DNA of 64,000 nucleotides. Origin: Pusillimonas sp044464525. Its GTDB lineage: Bacteria > Pseudomonadota > Gammaproteobacteria > Burkholderiales > Burkholderiaceae_B. The stretch is from contig NZ_JBIQLE010000008.1 of the NCBI RefSeq assembly GCF_044464525.1, forward strand, positions 1 to 64,000. Direction: 5' to 3'. The position numbers and the translations under genes were made by a program. Below are positions 8,164 to 16,304 of the stretch, in pieces. Below the pieces are notes generated by a model. The model was not told the origin of the DNA and searched no databases. It saw only the letters and a program-made list of their open reading frames with translations. Each line of letters opens with the position of its first letter. The stretch's first letter is position 1.

Positions 8164-8268
8164 AAGAACACACTCCTGAAATGAAACCGTTTATACATTG
8201 CCTTCAATTTGAAGGCATGGGATAATAGCATTATGCCTTTATTTTGATGGCGAATTATAGGGAATGTC
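8164..8268. promoter_or_regulatory. Divergent control region with operator-like inverted repeat
   Basis: A 7-base inverted repeat, tgccttc at 8199-8205 and gaaggca at 8211-8217, sits midway between the repressor gene and the ejection gene. A second palindrome, ataat-agc-attat, occupies 8222-8234. AT-rich stretches on both strands could serve as -10 boxes (tatac near 8192-8196). The symmetrical position and the ribbon-helix-helix neighbour make the first repeat a good operator candidate. Confidence 0.5.
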
Positions 8269-9762
8269 ATGGCTACCACCAATCAATTTATCGCTCCAGT
8301 ACTAGCGCCGGATCTTCAGAAAAAACGCCGTCAGCTTGAATATAACCAGGCGCTGGCGCAACAGCTCATGCAATCCGAGGCACCACAAGGCCAGATGGTA
8401 TCCGGCCATTACGTGGCGCCGAGCTGGACGCAGCACTTAGCGCACGGGCTCAAGCAGTACATGGGACACAAGTCCATGCGTGATTTGCCAGACCAGGCTG
8501 CCAAGCTGCAGCAGGACGAGCAAAAGTACTGGGCCGGTCAGTTTGGTCTAGGCGGCCCAACGCCGCAGGACTTTGGCGCTGTCCTTGCATCCAGTAATTC
8601 ACCACAGCAAACGAGCGGTGATAATTTACCGAGCGGCGCTGATAGCCCCACACCACAGCAACTAGGCCAGGCGCTGGCTCAGAATGGCCAGGCGATGCCA
8701 AGCGCCCCCGCACCTCAGACGCAGCAACCGCAAATGCCATTACTGCCAGGGCGGTCAGCGCAGGAGTCGTTTCAGACATTTCAGTATCTGGGCCCACACG
8801 AATACATGAAGCTGGTTTCTCAGCAGCGCGCACCCACTGACGCCCAACGTGATCTGATCGCCCAGGGCGTCCAGCCTGGCACACAAGAATGGAACGAAGC
8901 CATGGCCAGGGTTAATTTCAAGGGCGGTTATGTTGCACCAGTGTCGGCATCGCCTGGCACCACGCTCATTGATCCGCAGACCAATCAGCCCACGTTCTCA
9001 GCACCGCAAAACGGCGTACAAACCACCTACGGACCTAACGGGCCACAATCCTCAGTTGTTCCTGGGTATGCCGATGCGAACGCGGCTGTACAGGGTGCAG
9101 AAGCTCAAGCGCAGGAAAAGGCCAAGGCAGAGATGGATCTGGTCGAGGTAATTGATGAGAATGGCGGCAAGCGGTTCGTGCCCCGGTCGCAAGTGGTGCA
9201 AGGCAACTATCAGTCAGCGCCCAGCAGCGCCAATGCCGCCTATGACGAAGCCCAGGCCAAGCGTTACTCGGAATTGAGCGACCAGATCACGACTATGGGC
9301 ATGGAGGCGCCCACCATGCTTGCCAAGCTTGATAGGGTCGAGCAGCTAATCGGTGATTTTGACGGCGGCAAGCTGACAGGTACGGCCATGGCTGCGGCAG
9401 AGATTGCGAACTCCCTGGGGATTAACCTTGATCCGAAATTGGGCGATAAGCAGGCAGCTGGGGCGCTCATGAACGAAATGGCGCTCAAGCTCAAAAATGC
9501 TGGCGGCGCAAACCAGATGCCGGGCGCAATGTCTGACTCTGATCGGCAGTTCCTGCTCACCATGTCGCCTCAGTTAAGCCAAACATCTGCCGGACGCAAA
9601 ACGATCATACAAACGTATCGGGCCCTCGCACATCGAGAGGTGCAGGTTGCCCGCATGGCCGATGCATACCGTGAGCGCAACAACGGCCGGCTCGATGCTG
9701 GGTTTACACGGCGATTGTCTGAGTGGTCTGCTAAATATCCTTTATTCGGGAGTAAGAAATAA
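8269..9762 (+). CDS. Phage virion/ejection-type protein
   Basis: A 497-residue protein. Its N-terminus (about residues 13-110) is a helical, Gln- and Ala-rich segment, followed by a Pro/Gln-rich low-complexity middle (about 115-165 and 215-290). The C-terminal helical domain (about 320-497) ends in RRLSEWSAKYPLFGSKK. This build is seen in the internal or DNA-ejection proteins of short-tailed phages, and it directly precedes a gene with a virion transglycosylase domain. Stop and next start are one base apart. The ejection role is inferred from build and neighbour; no catalytic motif is present. Alternative: a tail-fibre accessory protein. Confidence 0.55.
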   Translation: MATTNQFIAPVLAPDLQKKRRQLEYNQALAQQLMQSEAPQGQMVSGHYVAPSWTQHLAHGLKQYMGHKSMRDLPDQAAKLQQDEQKYWAGQFGLGGPTPQDFGAVLASSNSPQQTSGDNLPSGADSPTPQQLGQALAQNGQAMPSAPAPQTQQPQMPLLPGRSAQESFQTFQYLGPHEYMKLVSQQRAPTDAQRDLIAQGVQPGTQEWNEAMARVNFKGGYVAPVSASPGTTLIDPQTNQPTFSAPQNGVQTTYGPNGPQSSVVPGYADANAAVQGAEAQAQEKAKAEMDLVEVIDENGGKRFVPRSQVVQGNYQSAPSSANAAYDEAQAKRYSELSDQITTMGMEAPTMLAKLDRVEQLIGDFDGGKLTGTAMAAAEIANSLGINLDPKLGDKQAAGALMNEMALKLKNAGGANQMPGAMSDSDRQFLLTMSPQLSQTSAGRKTIIQTYRALAHREVQVARMADAYRERNNGRLDAGFTRRLSEWSAKYPLFGSKK

Positions 9763-12149
9763 TGGCAACGGCAAAAGAGCTATACGCCTACGCGCAGAAC
9801 CCCAATGTTCGCCAGTTTCTCGACGTCATATCGCAAGCCGAGGGCACGACGGGCTACGACACGGCGTTTGGGGGCGGCACCATTGCATCCCTGGACGACC
9901 ACCCACGCAAATTGCACGATTTCACACAAACCGACGGAAAAGCCAATAAAACCAGCGCGGCAGGGCGGTATCAATTCCTGCAAGGCACCTGGGACGATGT
10001 AGCGGGCAAGCTTGGTCTGACCGACTTCGGGCCGCAGTCTCAGGATATCGCGGCGGTGGAGTTGCTACGCAGAAACGGTGCGCTTGAGCCGCTGTTGGCA
10101 GGCGACTTTGATACCGCCGTCAAGAAATCGGGCACGACCTGGGCAAGCCTACCGAGCAGTCCCTATGCGCAACCCAAGCGCTCCGATGGGTTTATTGCCA
10201 ACGCGTTGAATAAGGCATCAGAAATGGTATTTCCCGCGGCGCAGGCCGCAGAAGGATCGGCCGACCCGTATGCTGACATCTTTGCGGCCCCACCAGAGCC
10301 AGGCTCAATGGCGTTTACGAACAACACCGAGCAGGATCGGTACGCGGATATCTTCACCGCGCCCGCGCCCATGCCGACATCAGCACCCTCTGCTGGACAG
10401 ACCGAAGGCTCATTTTTCGATAGCGCCTTAGATGCCGCTGCCGGGCTTGGCGCAGGCATCGGGCAAGGGGTAGGCACGATTGCGCTGGGGGCGCAGCATT
10501 GGCTCGGTAAAGGCATGGAAGCCCTTGGCGCAGATCAGGCGGGACAATGGCTCGTAAATGATGCTGCGCAGGGCAGAGAGTCGCTAGGGCAGCAAGTCGC
10601 ACCTTATGCCCAGTCTGCGCCAACGGCGACCTCAATAGGCAAGCTGGGGGGCGAGATTGCCGCAACGCTTCCAGTAGGCGGGCCGCTTGGCGCTGGGGTA
10701 AAAGCAATTGCGCCCGTGCTAGGAAGGGCAGCGCCCTACGCGCAGGCTCTCGGCAATGCACTTCGAACAGGCGGCATGCGGGCCGGCGCAGGCGGTGGCG
10801 CCGCTAACATGGGCATACGGATGGCTGGGGGCGGAATCACAGGAGGGGCAGCCGCAAGCCTAGTCGATCCGGATCAGACTGCGGCAGGCGCTGCTATTGG
10901 GGCCTTATTTCCGCTCGGGGCAAGCGCCATTGCAGGGCCTGGGAAGGCGTTACTCGAACCTCTATATCAAAGTGGGCGAAATCAGATCCTTGGCAGGCTC
11001 TTGCGTGACTCGGCAGGAGGCCAGGCCGATGATGTGGTGCGCCATCTGCGCCAAGGCCAGACTCTGGTTCCAGGCACGCAGCCAACAGCAGCGGAATTGG
11101 CCCAGAACCCCGGTATTGCTGCCCTTCAAAAGACGGCGACCCAGATTGAGCCTGGCGCCATGAACGAGATGGCTGCCCGGCAAGCCGCGAATAACTCCGC
11201 CCGGGTCACGGCTTTGGAAGACATGGCCGGCACACAAGGACAGCGTGAGTTCTACGACCAGGCGCGAAAGACAGCCGCAAACGAGCTCTATGATGACGCG
11301 TTCAGGGTCAGCATGGATAACCTTGTGCCGGCCCAGCTCGAGGAAATAAACCGGCTCATGAGCATGCCGGCCATCCAAGAGGCTCTAAAGCAAGCCCGCA
11401 TCAATGCGGCGAACGCCGGAGTGGATATTGCAAATCCATCCGGAAGCTTGCGAGGGCTGCACGAGGCCAAGCTTGCCATGGACGATCAGATCAGCAAGTT
11501 GCTAGGCGGCACGGCTGCCGAGGCGAATAAGGCGCGGGGCATCACCACGGCGCGTGATCGCCTGGTCTCCTTTATGGAGGGTGTATCACCTGCTTACCGG
11601 GAGGCGCGTGCAACGTTCTCGGAAATGAGCAAGCCCATTAACCAAATGGACGCCATCCAGGATATTGCCAAGCGAAGTATCAACCCTTTGCGGGAAACGC
11701 TTTACCCGAACGCGCTTGCCCGGGCGCTCAGGGACCACGACCTTGCGGGCGTCCTTACCAGCGAGCAATTGTCCAAGCTCAACGCAATCAAAGACGACCT
11801 GGCCAGGCTAGATTTCGCCAATAGTTCAAATCGGGTAGGCTCTGACACGGTGCAGAAACTGGCCTTCAGCAACATGCTCAATCAGGCGGGTATCCCGAGC
11901 GCTATACGAAACTTCGGGCCGGCAGGAGTTGTCGGGAGCTTGCTTGAGCGAGGCGGCCAGGCCGTATATGGAGGCGCTAATAAGCAGATGACTGCACAGC
12001 TTGCCGAGGCGTTGATGAACCCTAGGAGCGCGGTTGACCTTATGGCGCCGTCCACGATGGCCACACCTAAGATGCAGGCACTGGCGGCCGCCTTGAGGGC
12101 ATTGGAAACTACAGGGTATCGTGCAGCGCCGGTGATGGGGGCGCAGTAG
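9762..12149 (+). CDS. Virion protein with N-terminal lambda-endolysin-like transglycosylase domain
   Basis: A 795-residue protein. Residues 15-150 match the lambda R lytic transglycosylase point for point: FLDVISQAEGT with the catalytic Glu at about residue 27, then DHPRKL, SAAGRYQFL, LGLTDFGPQSQD, GALEPL and WASLPSSPYAQ. The remaining 640 residues are long, Gly/Ala-rich and helical, with glycine-rich amphipathic segments (about 215-370) that could insert in membranes, as in ejection proteins. The combination of a wall-cutting domain and a large helical tail is the design of T7 gp16-like internal proteins that open the wall for DNA entry. It follows the previous gene without gap. Confidence 0.8.
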   Translation: MATAKELYAYAQNPNVRQFLDVISQAEGTTGYDTAFGGGTIASLDDHPRKLHDFTQTDGKANKTSAAGRYQFLQGTWDDVAGKLGLTDFGPQSQDIAAVELLRRNGALEPLLAGDFDTAVKKSGTTWASLPSSPYAQPKRSDGFIANALNKASEMVFPAAQAAEGSADPYADIFAAPPEPGSMAFTNNTEQDRYADIFTAPAPMPTSAPSAGQTEGSFFDSALDAAAGLGAGIGQGVGTIALGAQHWLGKGMEALGADQAGQWLVNDAAQGRESLGQQVAPYAQSAPTATSIGKLGGEIAATLPVGGPLGAGVKAIAPVLGRAAPYAQALGNALRTGGMRAGAGGGAANMGIRMAGGGITGGAAASLVDPDQTAAGAAIGALFPLGASAIAGPGKALLEPLYQSGRNQILGRLLRDSAGGQADDVVRHLRQGQTLVPGTQPTAAELAQNPGIAALQKTATQIEPGAMNEMAARQAANNSARVTALEDMAGTQGQREFYDQARKTAANELYDDAFRVSMDNLVPAQLEEINRLMSMPAIQEALKQARINAANAGVDIANPSGSLRGLHEAKLAMDDQISKLLGGTAAEANKARGITTARDRLVSFMEGVSPAYREARATFSEMSKPINQMDAIQDIAKRSINPLRETLYPNALARALRDHDLAGVLTSEQLSKLNAIKDDLARLDFANSSNRVGSDTVQKLAFSNMLNQAGIPSAIRNFGPAGVVGSLLERGGQAVYGGANKQMTAQLAEALMNPRSAVDLMAPSTMATPKMQALAAALRALETTGYRAAPVMGAQ

Positions 12150-12174
12150 TGGTTGTGCTGGCGCTTCAGGAAGG

Positions 12175-12203
12175 GATGCCCTGCAGTTCAAGGGCATCTT
12201 CCT
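12175..12203 (+). terminator. Intrinsic terminator after the ejection genes
   Basis: gatgccct at 12175-12182 pairs with agggcatc at 12191-12198 around an 8-base loop, with further ggaag/cttcc pairing outside, followed by a T-rich run. It lies 25 bases after the stop of the transglycosylase gene and reads in the same direction. Confidence 0.7.
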
Positions 12204-12278
12204 TTAATCTAGTGAGGCCGTCGATCAGCGATGATGAATTTGCAAGCCGCACGAGGATGCGATTAGTTCAATAGGGCA

Positions 12279-12305
12279 AAAGAAAACCCGGCGCGGGTCC
12301 GGGTT
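12279..12305 (-). terminator. Intrinsic terminator for the leftward accessory gene
   Basis: aacccgg at 12285-12291 pairs with ccgggtt at 12299-12305. Read on the reverse strand it is followed by ttttctttt. It sits 22 bases after the end of the gene at 12327-13166 and closes the leftward unit. Confidence 0.7.
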
Positions 12306-12326
12306 GGGGGATGGGGGAAGTTGTGG

Positions 12327-13166
12327 TTATGCAATATCAGATATATGCAACCTGACCACGTTTCCGTCAGTATCGACCTCTGGCTTGGCATCGAATGAAA
12401 TAGACGATAATTGGCTCATTGAAACGACATATGGATTGCCGGGCCTTTTGCCAATAGGGTCGGTGATGGTAGCCAATGTGCGGCGGCCTGTATCAGAGCC
12501 ATCCAAGAGGACTTTGCATGTGCCGCTCTCCATATCCATTTCGGAAATCACGCCTGTAAATTTTCTGCTCGGCTCAATGGTGTTTATTGAGTTATCAGAG
12601 AATCGCGCTTTTGCGGCCTTGTCTAAAGTGACATATTCCTCGGAATCTCTAAATACGGAAATGGTCGCGCAGCTTTCGTCAATAGGTGCCAGCGCCTGGC
12701 GGCCAGAGGGACGCAGGGAGTCCATCATCTTCTGTATCGTTGCAAGTAATTGCTGAGTCGTTTCCTTGTTCTGCCCCATGGCGAGCTGAAGGGCGTCATT
12801 TAGGTATTTCAATTCCTCTGCCCTCCTTTTTCCGAAAAAATAATTCATTAGAGCAACAAGCAAAGCCCCGCCTGTTCCAGACCAGAGGTATTCGGAGCTG
12901 GCAACTCTAGCAATCCATGCGCTAACCTCATAACAGTGGTGATCTTTGGTCGGGGTGGCAAAGACCTTCACCGATAGGGCATCGTACTGCTTATTATAGT
13001 TCCCGGTGTAGGCGAAATGGGCGAAAACAGCAAGGACTCGCGCGAACCCCTGCAAAGAAATGCCCAACTGGCTCAAGTCGATTTTATGCGCTTCCGCATC
13101 CAAGCCATCGTACCGAATCGAATACTCCGAGCCTTTTTCAGACTCCACTAAATCATTCAAATCCAA
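12327..13166 (-). CDS. Hypothetical accessory protein of the element
   Basis: A 279-residue protein with one hydrophobic stretch near residues 96-112 (WSGTGGALLVALMNYFF), followed by a basic, helical segment KRRAEELKYLNDAL and a C-terminal beta-rich part (about 185-279, FTGVISEMDMESGTCKVLLDG). I do not recognise the family with confidence; similar two-part proteins are found as cargo genes in prophages. It is transcribed against the ejection genes, separated from them by two opposed terminators, so it is an independent cargo unit. A membrane-linked defence or exclusion role is possible but not shown. Confidence 0.6.
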   Translation of the reverse strand: MDLNDLVESEKGSEYSIRYDGLDAEAHKIDLSQLGISLQGFARVLAVFAHFAYTGNYNKQYDALSVKVFATPTKDHHCYEVSAWIARVASSEYLWSGTGGALLVALMNYFFGKRRAEELKYLNDALQLAMGQNKETTQQLLATIQKMMDSLRPSGRQALAPIDESCATISVFRDSEEYVTLDKAAKARFSDNSINTIEPSRKFTGVISEMDMESGTCKVLLDGSDTGRRTLATITDPIGKRPGNPYVVSMSQLSSISFDAKPEVDTDGNVVRLHISDIA

Positions 13167-13212
13167 TCCTCCTCACATCCCCACATCAAACTAAAATAAT
13201 TGTTGGTTGAGC

Positions 13213-14034
13213 CTATAGGGTCGGTTCCGATCTTTCTTGCCTTGCATTAGAGAAGGTTGTCCAGTCAGCGTAGTACGTGTTTTTTACTCGTCTTGATAAT
13301 TTAAGGTATGCCGTCCAAATTCCGGCATACACAAGGCCGCCCATCATGCCGCCGATAATTTCAGTGGAAAAATATTCGGATGCTTCCATCTCCAGGAAGG
13401 TTATGGACGCGTACATGTCTATGGCGAGCAGGGCTATAGGGCAAATCCACATAACTGCTATTGCCGCGCTGACTGATGAGGGGATAAAGTGCCGCATCAA
13501 TGACCATCCGGCCCAAACTAGGGCAATGCTATAAGCTAGCACTGCCATCCAGATCGCAGTTTTGTAGTTCCCCCATTGGGCCAGATCCACTATGGTGGGG
13601 TACGCTCGCTCGGCATCAGAAATATTCCGTGCGGTTTCCCCTAGTGTGCGAAGTGGACTGAACACCATCAGCGTCAGGACAAAAAAGAAAAGCCATCCGT
13701 GTACACCCTTGAGGTCGGCGTTTTTTGCTACTTGTCTAGATGCCTTGCCCGGAGCTGCTAGCTTTTTCGCCCGCAAAGCTTTCCGCTTGTATGGCCACAA
13801 GAAATTGCGGCCCATGTCCTTGTTGCCAATAAAGCCATCAATCACCCATACGACGCTCTGCATTAGAGCAAAGATGACTGTGACTACAGCTAAAAGCCCA
13901 AACAATGCACCCCATTCTGGGCGCGCCTCAAAAAGAGCGACATAAGCAAAAAACACAATGCCAAGTAGCAAAATGACCCAAGCAGTCCCAGAGATTAATT
14001 TGGCGATGCGGCTTACCCCTTCCGTGGCATCCAT
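13213..14034 (-). CDS. DUF2569-like multi-span membrane protein
   Basis: A 273-residue protein with about six membrane spans. Two spans near residues 14-32 and 42-64 are followed by a basic loop (PYKRKALRAKKLAAPGK) and then GVHGWLFFFVLTLMVFSPL at about 110-128, which is the signature start of DUF2569. Three further spans lie near 162-180, 189-208 and 230-245. It lies 46 bases upstream of the other accessory gene and is probably cotranscribed with it. Function unknown. Location after the ejection genes recalls the place of superinfection exclusion genes in some short-tailed phages. Confidence 0.7.
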   Translation of the reverse strand: MDATEGVSRIAKLISGTAWVILLLGIVFFAYVALFEARPEWGALFGLLAVVTVIFALMQSVVWVIDGFIGNKDMGRNFLWPYKRKALRAKKLAAPGKASRQVAKNADLKGVHGWLFFFVLTLMVFSPLRTLGETARNISDAERAYPTIVDLAQWGNYKTAIWMAVLAYSIALVWAGWSLMRHFIPSSVSAAIAVMWICPIALLAIDMYASITFLEMEASEYFSTEIIGGMMGGLVYAGIWTAYLKLSRRVKNTYYADWTTFSNARQERSEPTL

Positions 14035-14651
14035 TCAAGCACCTTTTTATATTTTTAAATCAAAATAAACTTTTTGAGACATTCTAATCCACTTGGCCCG
14101 GAGTTTCGGTACCAATACGCACACGCGCATGATGGGGGAAATTTAGCAGTCCATAAAAAGAGCGACGGGACAGGCCCAGTATCGAAAACAATCAAAGTAA
14201 ATCAATCGGCCCCTGCGTGTTACCCCGGTTACCTGTTACCTGCGAGCCTGGGTAACGCGCAAACCCGCATGGATAAAGGCTGTTACCCCTGTTTCCCATG
14301 TTCCCCAGGAAAAACAAGGGCAGGCTAAAGTAGCCCGAAGTAGCATGGCAGGCCCTATGGTTCATAGCTTTATGAGCGGTCGTGTCACTAAAGTACTGCG
14401 CTTTAGTGGCGATGGCGGCAACGTCCTTGACCGCTTCTTACCAACGAGAGGTTGTGCCGGGCAGCGGCGCTTTTCAGGTCGATAACCCCCACCCCAAACC
14501 GTACAATATATTAAGCGGTAACGGGTACCACAAACTGTACAAGGAAAAAGGCTTGCTATTGCCGTCTTTGCTAAGGTGATAACCCGACCCCAAACCGTAT
14601 ACGTATATTAAGCGGTAACCCGACCCCAAACCGTATACGGAGGAGGAAAAC
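14035..14651. other. Noncoding region with GTTACC/GGTAAC cluster and tandem duplication
   Basis: No convincing gene is present in these 617 bases. GTTACC occurs at 14219, 14228, 14235 and 14282, and its complement GGTAAC at 14251, 14517 and 14614. Seven hits of one 6-mer are far above chance here. Such iteron-like clusters mark origins or regulator binding regions in P4-type elements. The right part carries the duplicated segment listed separately. Confidence 0.55.
14481..14645 (+). repeat. Two direct copies of a ~64-base repeat, each with an internal half repeat
   Basis: Copy 1 runs from 14481 and copy 2 from 14578, exactly 97 bases apart. Both read gataaccc, accccaaaccgta, then atattaagcggtaac, then a second, partly decayed accccaaacc-type half. 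In copy 2 the second half is nearly perfect (cgaccccaaaccgtatac at 14621-14638). The end forms the palindrome ccgtatacgg at 14631-14640, directly touching the ribosome binding site aggagg of the next gene. This suggests operator or replication-initiator binding sites. Confidence 0.65.
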
Positions 14652-15212
14652 ATGGATGCATTTAGTTTTGGAGCGGCCGAGATCATCGCGATTGTTGCGG
14701 TCTTTATCGCTGTTGCGGCTGTTTTCGTTCCTTGGTGGTATCAACGGAATCAGTTATTGCTGGAGCAGGCTGTGAAGTCGCTCGAGCGGGCATATGAGGC
14801 TCTTACCGATAAAGGGCAGAAGGCTTCGCCGCCGGCAGCTGACCGGCTGAACTGGCTGACTGCGGCGCGGCATATTGTTCGCTACAGGATGATCAAAGAC
14901 AAGATATTTTGGGCTAAAACCCATAGACTCCTATGCGAAGAGCACGAGGAGTATTGGAGGCACCAGTTTTACGTATGCTTGAGTCTGGGACGGGAGCGAC
15001 ATGCGTTACATCGCGATTACTACAAGAGTGGAGAAATTGAACCGCAAGCGGCCATTATCGTTCATGGGTTCGCGGAGTGGCCGGGAGGCATGTGCGACCC
15101 TATTGATACCGTGGACATGAAAAAGACCCTCGCTGAAACGCCCAGCATCCTGCAACGGAACTATGGCCTACGTTTTTTTCTTGAGTCTTTACCTGGTCGG
15201 AAGGAAACGTAG
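14652..15212 (+). CDS. Hypothetical membrane-anchored protein
   Basis: A 186-residue protein with a strong ribosome binding site (aggagg at 14641-14646, 5 bases before ATG). One N-terminal membrane span (about residues 9-29, IIAIVAVFIAVAAVFVPWWY) is followed by a soluble, helical, basic domain rich in His, Trp and Tyr that likely lies in the cytoplasm. No family recognised. It sits behind the duplicated repeat and may be controlled through it. Typical of element cargo near an attachment end. Confidence 0.6.
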   Translation: MDAFSFGAAEIIAIVAVFIAVAAVFVPWWYQRNQLLLEQAVKSLERAYEALTDKGQKASPPAADRLNWLTAARHIVRYRMIKDKIFWAKTHRLLCEEHEEYWRHQFYVCLSLGRERHALHRDYYKSGEIEPQAAIIVHGFAEWPGGMCDPIDTVDMKKTLAETPSILQRNYGLRFFLESLPGRKET

Positions 15213-15273
15213 AGCGGTTTGAATCGGTGTGCACAAGGAGGCAGGCATTTGTACGGGTATAACTACAAATCAA

Positions 15274-15456
15274 ATGACAGACTTACATAAAGAGTTAGTG
15301 CAGGCTCGATTCCGAAACGACATTGAGGCCCTTGCTGAGGGATTGGTGGCGACATTCGGCTTGAAGTATTCCAAAGCCGAGAAGCACCTTTCGTGGGCGG
15401 CCGACGCGGTGGAGCAACGAGAGGCCGTGTTAACCGGGGTAGCTGGCGGGAAGTGA
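15274..15456 (+). CDS. Small hypothetical protein at the element's right end
   Basis: Open frame of 60 codons from ATG at 15274 (TDLHKELVQARFRNDIEALAEGLVATFG...). The start is unclear: ATG has no good ribosome binding site, while a perfect aaggagg at 15234-15240 sits 6 bases before an ATT codon in frame (15247), and a GTG lies at 15229. A start at ATT would be rare. The product is helical and acidic. Coding status is moderate. Confidence 0.45.
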   Translation: MTDLHKELVQARFRNDIEALAEGLVATFGLKYSKAEKHLSWAADAVEQREAVLTGVAGGK

Positions 15457-15499
15457 GGTATATAGCGAGGTATATCGTGACCCATAGAACTGACTGTTA

Positions 15500-15520
15500 G
15501 CGCAAATAGATGTTTTGCGC
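15500..15520. other. Inverted repeat near the element's right boundary
   Basis: gcgcaaa at 15500-15506 faces tttgcgc at 15514-15520. The sequence just before it holds gaggtatat twice. This lies between the last low-GC gene and the first core-type gene. It could belong to an attachment or excision site, but the other end of the element is off the window, so the attachment core cannot be defined. Confidence 0.25.
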
Positions 15521-15579
15521 GAAAATTACACAGAATGATCGATACCGTCCATAGCAGTCTGCTAAAGACTATAAGCCCG

Positions 15580-15605
15580 CATGGCCATTGGCTGTGCGGG
15601 CTTTT
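15580..15605 (+). terminator. Rho-independent terminator at element/core junction
   Basis: agcccgca and tgcgggct form an 8-base stem around a 13-base loop, followed by tttttc. The T-run is on the plus strand, so it stops rightward transcription from the element before the GntR gene, which ends directly beside it on the other strand. Confidence 0.75.
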
Positions 15606-16304
15606 TCATTCCAGCGCTTCACCGGCTAGTGTGGCCGGGGCCGTCAGCTTGCTCATGAGCCGTTCGCGAGTGTGACGTGAATGATGAAGCGTCAGCGTTA
15701 CAAACCTCTCTTCATTTCCCAACGCAAAAGCCTGAGCCAGTTGCACGTGCTCTGCCTGCGGCTTTTGCACGTTGCCCGTCAGACGGCTTTCGGTACGCGT
15801 ATAAAGCTCGACCAGATTGTAGGAGTGTCGCCAAGCGCGCAAGTGCTGGGGACAGTCTGAAGGTTCGAGCAAGGCCAGATGGAAGGAGGTGTGCAGGTTG
15901 TGCCAATGTGAAAGGCTGTCGAGATCGGTGACATCCGGTGCAACCGACATTTCATGCGCTATGTGATAGACCTCGGCCACGTGGGCCTCGGTCCGTGTCC
16001 TGATCGCTCGCCGCGCGAGTTCGGCCTCGAGCAGGCTGCGTAGGTCGAATGCTTCTTCTATTTGCCGGGACTCCAGTTCCACAACGGCGTAGCCGCGATG
16101 TGGACGGGACGTGACGATGCCGTCGGCTTCGAGTCTTGACAGGGCTTCGCGCAATGGGCTGCGACTGACGCCCAAGTGGGCGGCAATGTCTTCCTGGCGA
16201 AGAACCTGGCCGGGCTTGAACACACCATTAAGGATGGCGGCTTGCAACTGTTCGTAGATGACGGTTGGCAGAGTGATGGTGTTGTCGGCATCGAAGTCGA
16301 TCAT
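15606..16304 (-). CDS. GntR-family (FadR/FCD) transcriptional regulator
   Basis: A 232-residue regulator. Residues 10-75 are the GntR winged helix (VIYEQLQAAILNGVFKPGQVLRQEDIAAHLGVSRSPLREAL and the wing RPHRGYAVV). Residues 85-220 form the FCD effector domain, with AFDLRSLLEAELA, HNLHTSFH and LHHSRH supplying the His/Asp residues typical of its metal or acid pocket. It is divergent from the DUF1989-RidA-TRAP operon and most likely controls it in response to the imported compound or a breakdown product. Two palindromic sites in the spacer fit this family. Confidence 0.9.
   Translation of the reverse strand: MIDFDADNTITLPTVIYEQLQAAILNGVFKPGQVLRQEDIAAHLGVSRSPLREALSRLEADGIVTSRPHRGYAVVELESRQIEEAFDLRSLLEAELARRAIRTRTEAHVAEVYHIAHEMSVAPDVTDLDSLSHWHNLHTSFHLALLEPSDCPQHLRAWRHSYNLVELYTRTESRLTGNVQKPQAEHVQLAQAFALGNEERFVTLTLHHSRHTRERLMSKLTAPATLAGEALE

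Noticed and set aside
14481..14645. Possible CRISPR-like array because of repeated blocks
   Set aside because: Only two long copies with internal half repeats and no regular spacers, and no cas genes nearby.
15539..15605. Possible tRNA remnant as attachment site at the element's right end
   Set aside because: The sequence forms a plain terminator hairpin and lacks a T-arm or acceptor match.
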